Assembly: GCA_000727475.1 (NCBI GenBank)
Contig: KL647308.1
Location: forward strand, 2,028,707 to 2,092,706
Source: Sarcocystis neurona
Taxonomy: Eukaryota > Apicomplexa > Conoidasida > Eucoccidiorida > Sarcocystidae
Direction of reading: 5' to 3'
DNA: 64,000 nucleotides
In this document: piece after piece, positions 57,000 to 64,000 of the stretch
How the letters are laid out: the number at the start of each line of letters is the position of its first letter
Position numbering within the stretch: the first letter of the stretch is position 1
Position numbers and translations under genes: made by a program
Notes under the pieces: model-generated
Databases searched by the model: none
Told to the model about the DNA's origin: nothing
What the model saw: only the letters and a program-made list of their open reading frames with translations

Positions 57000-58900
57000 A
57001 GGCGCGCGCGCAACAGCAGCAGCAGCAGCATATATGCGAAATGCCGCGACACGTGTTACGATGCGCGCGGGACATCCGCTGTTGTTTTGCAGGTTTTTTG
57101 CTGCGCGATGCCTTCGCTGCGCGCGCGCGCTCGGCAGCAGCAGCAGCAGCCTGGTCCACCGGGAAACGGGATCGCAGCACAGCAGGAGCAGCAGCGACGC
57201 AGCAGAAGTAGCAGGAGCAGGACCGGCCCAGCAACACCCGGGGTGGAGTCCTATGGCGCGCCGCAAGTGGTTACTGCGACAGCAACAGCAGCTGCCGCGA
57301 AGCAACGTCGCAGCCGGGCCATAGCAGCAGCAGCAGCAGGCACTCGCGCACTCTCTCGGCAGCAGATCGGCAGTGGGAAGAAGAGCCCGCAAAGGAGCAG
57401 CAGCAATACAGCAGCTGTGCGCAATGGAGCACAGCCGCGGAGGTGCGTATACAGCAGCAACACACCAGGCAGATTTAATCGACAACGCCTCGTCCCTGTA
57501 CACGCCGAGGGGTAGAAGCGAGTACGCGTCTCGAGAGCCAGCTGCAGGAGCTTCTTCTGCCCTGCTGGCACATGCTGCTGTTCGCCTGCCGTCTCAATGC
57601 ACACAGCTGCAAGCGAAAAAAGACGCCGCCGCGCGATCTGCCGCCATGGGGTGGTGTTTCCTGCTAGTACGGCTCAGGCTGTGCGCGGTGCTGCCTTCCT
57701 ACCACTGGTCGTCGCGGGGTGCCTCTGCTGCGGCGCCGTTGTCTTCTCTGGTGCTCGTCCTGTTGCGGCAGATGGTGGCACGAGGGTCGAGGATACCGCT
57801 CCTGTTCCTGCTGCAGCTGCCGCTGCTGATCACGCATCGCTGCAGCTGCAGAAGCACCCTCCTCAGCAGGGGTGACAGAGGGCTGTCGCTGACGTGGGAA
57901 TAGCCGAGCGTACAAACCAGTAGCCCCACGAACCGCGTCACTACTTCTACCCGTCTCTATCCACCGGTCCCAGCAGGAGCAGCAGCATCGGCAGCACGAG
58001 CCGCTGCTAGACAGGAGTGCCTCTTCTGCAGCAGCTGCAACACCTTGACGACCACACGTCACAGACACGTAACAGGAGCAGCAGCACCAGTCAGAACAAC
58101 GACACCAGCAGCTACAGCACACAGAGGACCGGTAGGACTCGCTTCAGGGCTGCTGCTGCCCACGCCGACTTGAGCGGCAGCAAATCCAGGTGCAGCAAGT
58201 CCAGCTGCAGCATCAACTGTAGCAGCAGCAGTCGTAGCGGCAGCATCTGTAGCTGCAGCATCTATTCCAACAGCATCTGCAGCTGCAGCATCTGTAGCAG
58301 CAGCGTCTGTAGCAGCAGCGTCTGTACCAGCAGCGTCTGTACCAGCAGCATCAGTACCAGCAGCATCTGTAGCAGCAGCATCTGTAGCAGTAGCATCGGT
58401 AGCAGTAGCAGATCCAGCTGCAGCAGAATGCGCCAGATAGTCAGCATCGTAGAACTTGCATCCACGGCGTTGCCGTCGAGTCTCCCTCCAGCGGCAGCTG
58501 GGCGTGGCCGCTTGGCTCCGAACAGCGAACAGCCTCTGCGACCACGAAGAGACGCTCGACAAATTACCGCTTTTGTTTGCATTGCGCGTGCTGCTGGTGA
58601 AACCGCAGATGCTGGGACTCCTTGAGCTCCTGCGGGTCCGAGGAGATGCGCGCTGCCACGAAAGTAATAGCGCTGCCACATACCGGCTTCTTTTAAGCTG
58701 CTGCTGCGGCTGCTGCTTCTCTGGGCGGCACATTCACTCTGGTGATACGGTATTGCCTCTAACTCCTGCTGCCGCTGCTGCTGCCCTCACTCCTGCCCTC
58801 TACACTCATGTGCTTGCTGCTGCTTCACTTGCAGGATTTCCTGGTGCTAGTGGAGGGAGGAGACGAGACCGCGACTACTGTTGCCGCCCGTGCTGCTGAA
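57000..58900. other. CAG/CTG-rich block with several open frames
   Basis: 57000-57640 reads on the plus strand as CAG-rich with a protein-like patch (GGAYTAATHQADLIDNASSL). 58733-58059 reads on the minus strand as an open frame of 224 codons with KFYDADYLAHSAAAG before a pentapeptide repeat. CTG runs occupy 57640-57860 and 58740-58850. No complete gene model could be made and no family is recognised. Confidence 0.3.
58236..58415. repeat. 15-bp minisatellite (12 units)
   Basis: Twelve contiguous 15-bp units of the form AGCAGCAGCATCTGT with point changes (for example ACCAGCAGCGTCTGT). On the minus strand this encodes a five-residue Ala-Thr-Asp-Ala-Ala / Gly-Thr-Asp-Ala-Ala repeat. The plus strand gives Ser/Ile/Cys. 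Confidence 0.9.
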
Positions 58901-58929
58901 CCTCCATGTTCCTCAAGCTAGTTGCCGTC

Positions 58930-61600
58930 TTGGCGCTGTTGCCGGATGCCAGGGTTCCTTTCCTGGGATCCTCTGCAGCTGCGGCCGCTGCTGGTACAGT
59001 CCTACTGTTCCTCGGGCCGACAGCGGCGGCTTCCCTGTACGCACGCTGCTGCTCCTGCTGATTCGCATCTGGTTGCTGATGCTGCGTCGACGTGCTGCTG
59101 CTGCTGCTGCTTTCCCGGTACGAGCTGCGGCTGCTCGAGCAGTTGCAGTTGCTGCTACGATCACACGAGGAGCTCTGTGTGGCTGGTGCTGCAGGCGTGG
59201 CTCTCGCCTGGGCACCGCCTCAGCAGCACCGTATGTAATTGAGCGGGTCTATCACGCGCACTTACCGCTCTCCTTCACATCTATACCTTTATATGTGTAT
59301 GTACAGATACATATATATATATATATATATGTTAGGTATGTCTGTACGCATATTCGTCGTCGTAAGTAGAAGCCGAGACATGCGATACACATATGCATGT
59401 GTCTCTCTGCGAGAACATCCACTCGTGCGCGCATATATCATACCACATTCATATACTACTGGCCCAGACGGCGTGAACGATAGCTTGAGACAGACTCGTT
59501 GCGGCTTTTTTGAGAAGACAGAGTGGAGGTGGGTACGGCAAGGAAGAGAAGGGCGGGGCGCAACCAATCCTTGTTTTGCATGTTTAGGGACGGGGGGCTA
59601 CGTACAGCATGTAACTATGTACACCGGAACGCTCTTAACCTCGATAAACGGATATTCATACATATATACATATATAGAGATACATATATATATATATATA
59701 TATATATGCTAGTGCCCCCGCGGAGCCACACATACACAGGCGTGTCTATAGATGTATATCTTATATACATATGTATATATGCATGATATATGTGCGAACT
59801 GAGTGGCTAAAATGAAATGTACTGAAGAACTAAAGCTTGAAAGTTCATGCGAAGCAGGCGATGAGTCAAACCACCAGTTTGCTGATAGATACACATATAA
59901 ATATATATATACATGTATTCAGGATGTACGCGCATATAATTTCTTTATTTGACGGCACAAAACTCCCACTGCAGTGATGAACGGCATCGAGCACCGACCT
60001 ACATGTGTACACACAGGACGAGAAAGGAATTTGAGTGAGAAAATACACACACACACACAGAGAAGTCTGTGGCGTGGCATGTTTCTGCATTCTCTACCTA
60101 TATATCAATGTAGGTGCACGTACAGCTGGAACTATTGTGGCAGGCCTTCTTTTCGTACGAAAGTAGTCTTCGTACGGGTGCACTACACACGCTGCCCTTG
60201 TACCCGGGACGTATATGTGACCGTCTCCGCATGCATCTGTCCACACGCACACATGTATACACTCAGGTAATCTCTGTGCAAACGAAATTTACGACGTGTT
60301 GCAACGGATATACAAAATATCTGCGGAGAATTGGACCTGCGTGTACATATGCCTGTTTACGACACCCCTTACACAGGTGTATACATAAATGTGTATCTGA
60401 GCATGCAACGATAGCTCCGTATACTTTCCGCGTTTGTTGCAAAGAAATGCGTGCCTGTACAAGTGAGAGGCACCTCTGTATAGGTAGCCGGATCGAATAT
60501 GCTCTTGACAGGTAGAGAAAGTCCCGTGAGTGCAACTCTCTGTGCGTGTCACAATCTCTACCCACCACCTTGCACGACATAATAGAAACATAGGCGTGTA
60601 CATACGCATCTCACCTTCTGTCTTTCCCTCCCCGTCTTCCTCTGTCTCTCTCTATTTATACTATAAACATACCTTTTCCTGTAGGCGCAGTCGCGTGTGG
60701 TAAGCTGCGGGAGGCGCTGCGTCGCTTCCTACCATCTACATGTGGACGTCTCTCCACATGCTGTTCAGTACGACGCTGATTCACCAGCTCACATATATAT
60801 ATATATACATATACATATACATACGTAGACGGATGCACACACGTGTAGATGGTCCCACGCATAACAAAGGAGCAGATTATATAGGCTACCAGCGACACTT
60901 AGATCTGTTGAAATCCACGAATGTGCGATCACCTCACCAAGCTGTGTACAGAAATATCTATGCGTGTCTGCGAGCGCATGCGTATATCTAACCCCCCAAC
61001 TGAAGGCTACACAGCCTACTCGCACCGCAGGCAGATACGTAGTACTAACGCGGTGGTAAAATGGTATACATGTGTGTATCCACGCCTTAACCTTCACACA
61101 GTCACAGACGCAGGTTGATAGCTGTGTACATATGTATAGATATTGTGTACCCATATGCTCCGACACGTGTATAATTTTATACGTACGCACACGTATGTGT
61201 ATACGAACACCTTTCTTCACTGAATTCACATAGTTGTACAGGCACTCACATTTGTATGTCTCTCTATATACACAGATATATGCAGATGCATAAAATTTCG
61301 CACATACATACTTATCTGTACATGCATTAATGCATTCTACAGAAATCTGTATAGAGGCGAGTTCATATGTTATTGTACGGGACTGTCTGGCGGTCAACGC
61401 TCCAAGACAGAGATACACGTAATAGTTTCTACGGCGGCACTCCCTTCCTCCTAGATCCAACGTAGGTACAGAGACATTTCCACGCACATACACAGAAAGA
61501 CGTGTTGAAACGATGTATACACACACACTTACACACACTTACGTCGTGGAAGTATATCTAGCGTATTCATAGAAGTATATATAGCATTAGCATAAAAAAA
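58930..61600. other. Spacer: CTG patch, then TA microsatellites and unique sequence
   Basis: A CTG-rich patch at 59045-59200 leads to TA arrays at 59308-59332, 59655-59710 and 60795-60825. Unique sequence between them has short frames only. A patch around 60685-60790, after TTTTCCTGTAG, is open but too short to call. Confidence 0.45.
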
Positions 61601-61944
61601 GATGCCAGTACCAGGTGCTCCAGCAACTCTCGGGGATGGGGGTTTCGCAGTAACTGTCAACACCGTGTGTTTATCTCCTGTATAAATGCAACACAGAGGA
61701 AGCGAAGAAGGAAGGATCTTTCAGGTGCATTATTTACGGCGGTTCCCGTAACTGAGCGAACCCTGTTCTCTGTGTTGCTGCCCTGGCCGCTGCCGCTTAG
61801 AAGATGTGTTCGAGGGAAGCCGTGTGACAAGAAACGGCGATCCGAGATGTCCACGTCGTTACCGTCAGCATTCTTCGCAGCAGCTGCGGCACTGCTACTA
61901 CGTTCACTGTCCCTCCTGCTGCTATTTTTGCTTTTTGAGTGCTG

Positions 61945-62830
61945 CTAAGGCACTGCCACTGCTACTGCTGTTGAGGATTTTGTTGCCGCAGCCAGCACAG
62001 CCGTGATCATGTACACACGCAGAACAGACTCCAGCAACAGCAGCAGCTGCGTCATCAAAATAACAGCGAGAGATTTACCACACAAGCAATAGCAACAGCA
62101 GCAGCCGTGGGAAGCGTGCTGCAGCAGCACTCCAGCTGGAAAGCCCTTGAAACGCAGTGTTAGCCACCTTAGCGCACGCGCTGCCCTTGCGCAGACACAT
62201 ATAACAGCAGCGTCAGCAAGGAGGATATTGCGGGCGCTGCACAGCAGAAACCCGATGAAAAGCAGCGACACCAGTGACACCCCCGCCAGGTGTGGTCTGC
62301 AGCAGTAGGCACGCAGCAGCAGCTGCAGCAAGAACAGCCACACATAATGTATTCTCTACCCCTCCGTCCACACGCAGAGGCAACAGCAACAGCGGCAGCA
62401 ACACGAGTGGAGGTGCAGACCGGGCACAAGCCACAAGATCGTGTGCTGAAGCAGCGAGTCCCACTTGCAACAGTTGCACAGCAGTACGCCCATATCCAGC
62501 TGCCACAGCAACAGCATCCACGTTTACAGCAGCAGCACCACTTCACAGACTAATCCCAGCGGCAGCAGCCGAGGCTGGAGAGCAGCAAGTACCATCCTTC
62601 ACAAGCAGCAGCTGCAGCAGCACTGGCCACAACGGGCAACAATTCAGTGAGCAGCGCAGTCCGAGTCGAGTAGCCTATAGCTCCCACCCGCATCGCAGCA
62701 GCCGGAGTAGCACGCGCTGGTGAAGTCGCGCTTCTGTCAGCCTGCTTCACGAAGGAGCAGCGAAGACGTTGCACCCACAGCAGCAGAAGAGTACAGCTCT
62801 TTCATGCAGACGCGTCCTAATCCAAAATGT
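61945..62830. other. CAG-rich block, coding on one strand possible
   Basis: On the plus strand, 62290-62553 reads RVEVQTGHKPQDRVLKQR and ends at TAA after a Gln/His run, and an earlier frame reads LAQTHITAASARRILRALHS. On the minus strand, 62343-61945 is open and would give a 132-codon Leu/Ala/Cys-rich, four-helix membrane-like product. The CAG orientation seen in this window's real exons favours the plus strand. No splice model fits well and no family is recognised. Confidence 0.3.
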
Positions 62831-64000
62831 AGACCTTCCCCTATGATTATACATGTGTATGAATGACGTCTTCCTGTATCAAGTCGCACCTGCAGGTGTC
62901 TCTGTCTTGACTGTCTGCCTCTTTCGACGTACCGAAAGCGCTGGAACGGGGTAATAGGCAACGGTGGGGGGAGAACATTCATCAGGATATGTCCGTGTGT
63001 TTATGAACACTATCTCTGTGAACGAGACGCTACGTACACCCACATCGTTCACGTCTTATACATGTGACCCTTCGACGTGTTGACGCATGCAGGACGCACC
63101 CGCACATGTAGGAGGAGCAGGCCTTAGCAGCACTGCGCAGTGTCTTACCGTCAAGGTCGTTATTGCACGGCTCAGAATTGCTGGTGGGACAACCGCGTGT
63201 ACATGTGCGACTGCGAACAGAGAAGTAGACATAGACAGTTGTGTTCAGTCATCAATCTATGTAGGCGTGCAGGCGTAGGTTCGCCTTCCCGTGCAAGGCA
63301 TCAGCAGAAGAGAGGCTGCCTTGTGGACACACGGTGACATGTCCTCCTGCCTATCGAAGAAACCGACACAACTACACAGGTCATGCAATTCGGCGCAGAC
63401 GTGTATATATATATATATATACACGTACACGTATCCGTGGCGATGCATATGTCTCGTACACGTGAATACAGAAAGTTATATATCTACATATCTACATCCA
63501 TACACACATACGTACACACATGTATACATATGTATAAATGTATATATATATATATGTATATATTTAGAGAGAGAGCGAGAGAGGGAAAGAGAGTCCTTGA
63601 GGCCGGTGTCAGCAGAGCCTGTGCGATTTTTCCCGCGTGTCTCCTGCAGGTCTCGTGCAGTCGGAGTAAAAGAGTAGGTAGAGAGCAAATGCACATTCCT
63701 TGACCGGAGGTCTGCTACGTTCCGTTAATTGTTGACCTTTTTGAGAAAAGCGGAATCAAGCCGTACAAGCGAATCTTGTACGGCTGCTGGTGTAGGTGCA
63801 AGCGCACTTCTAGCCGTATACACGGACATCTTCAGTGCGTAGAGATCTGTCTCTCCACAAGCACAAGCACTGCCGCCTCCGCAACGAGTTTCCGCAGTGA
63901 TGCGTGTTCACACGCCACGTTTGTGGTCACCATGCGTCGCACGTACTTCCTTCTGTGGCCGTTTAACAGTCCCTATACAGTCATCACTTGCCCGTCAACT
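62831..64000. other. Right-end spacer
   Basis: Unique sequence with a TA patch at 63400-63425, a CATACGTACACAC patch and a TA array at 63480-63560, then a GAGAGA run near 63567-63595. No gene recognised to the window end. Confidence 0.5.

Noticed and set aside
1..64000. Telomere-type TTTAGGG arrays, CRISPR arrays, rRNA, transposon ends
   Set aside because: None seen on reading both strands; regular spacer-repeat structure and terminal inverted repeats are absent.

Overview
The window is nuclear DNA of a protist, almost certainly a coccidian apicomplexan of the Eimeria type. Four signs point there. CAG triplets run through the coding exons and give Gln, Ala and Ser runs. Genes carry many GT-AG introns. 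Long (TA)n and TGTATA-like microsatellites fill introns and spacers. TGCATGCA elements recur. The gene families also fit: a heptatricopeptide/RAP protein, an apicomplexan-style PKA catalytic subunit, and an SPF30-type splicing factor. The species is inference.

Four genes could be rebuilt exon by exon with matching intron phases. (1) Plus strand, about 1105-15602: a RAP-domain protein with heptatricopeptide-like repeats, 7 coding exons, about 1014 aa, probably an organellar RNA factor. (2) Minus strand, 27831-23092: a FAM221A/B-family cysteine-rich protein, 2 exons, 341 aa, one 3.7 kb intron. (3) Plus strand, 32800-41436: SMNDC1/SPF30, a spliceosome factor with an SMN-like helical start and two Tudor-like modules, 7 exons, 393 aa, spanning a 595-base assembly gap (34919-35513). 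(4) Minus strand, 52948-47804: a cAMP-dependent protein kinase catalytic subunit, 2 exons, about 1428 aa, of which about 1100 residues are a low-complexity N-terminal extension.

Other coding-like stretches are less certain: a plus-strand fragment at 21686-22426, a minus-strand fragment at 41708-42241, a two-exon minus-strand gene for a 99-aa protein (43466-43108), a plus-strand gene ending at 47336, a CAG-rich minus-strand region (56157-53653), a plus-strand two-exon gene for an 89-aa acidic protein (56410-56826), and CAG-rich blocks at 57.0-58.9 kb and 62.0-62.8 kb. In CAG-rich DNA all frames of both strands tend to stay open, so open frame alone was not taken as evidence. Splice signals, phase and family similarity were.

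The remainder is simple-sequence DNA (2.5-14.7 kb inside the RAP-gene introns, 16.5-21.5 kb, 28-32 kb, 59.2-61.6 kb) and gene-free unique sequence. The most interesting unexplained signal is a perfect 14-bp palindrome, GGTGTACGTACACC, with four exact and four near copies in 64 kb, all outside the firmly modelled coding exons. The next is a consistent switch of triplet orientation: CAG in exons, CTG in introns, often running up to the 3' splice site. No rRNA, tRNA, CRISPR array or transposon was recognised.
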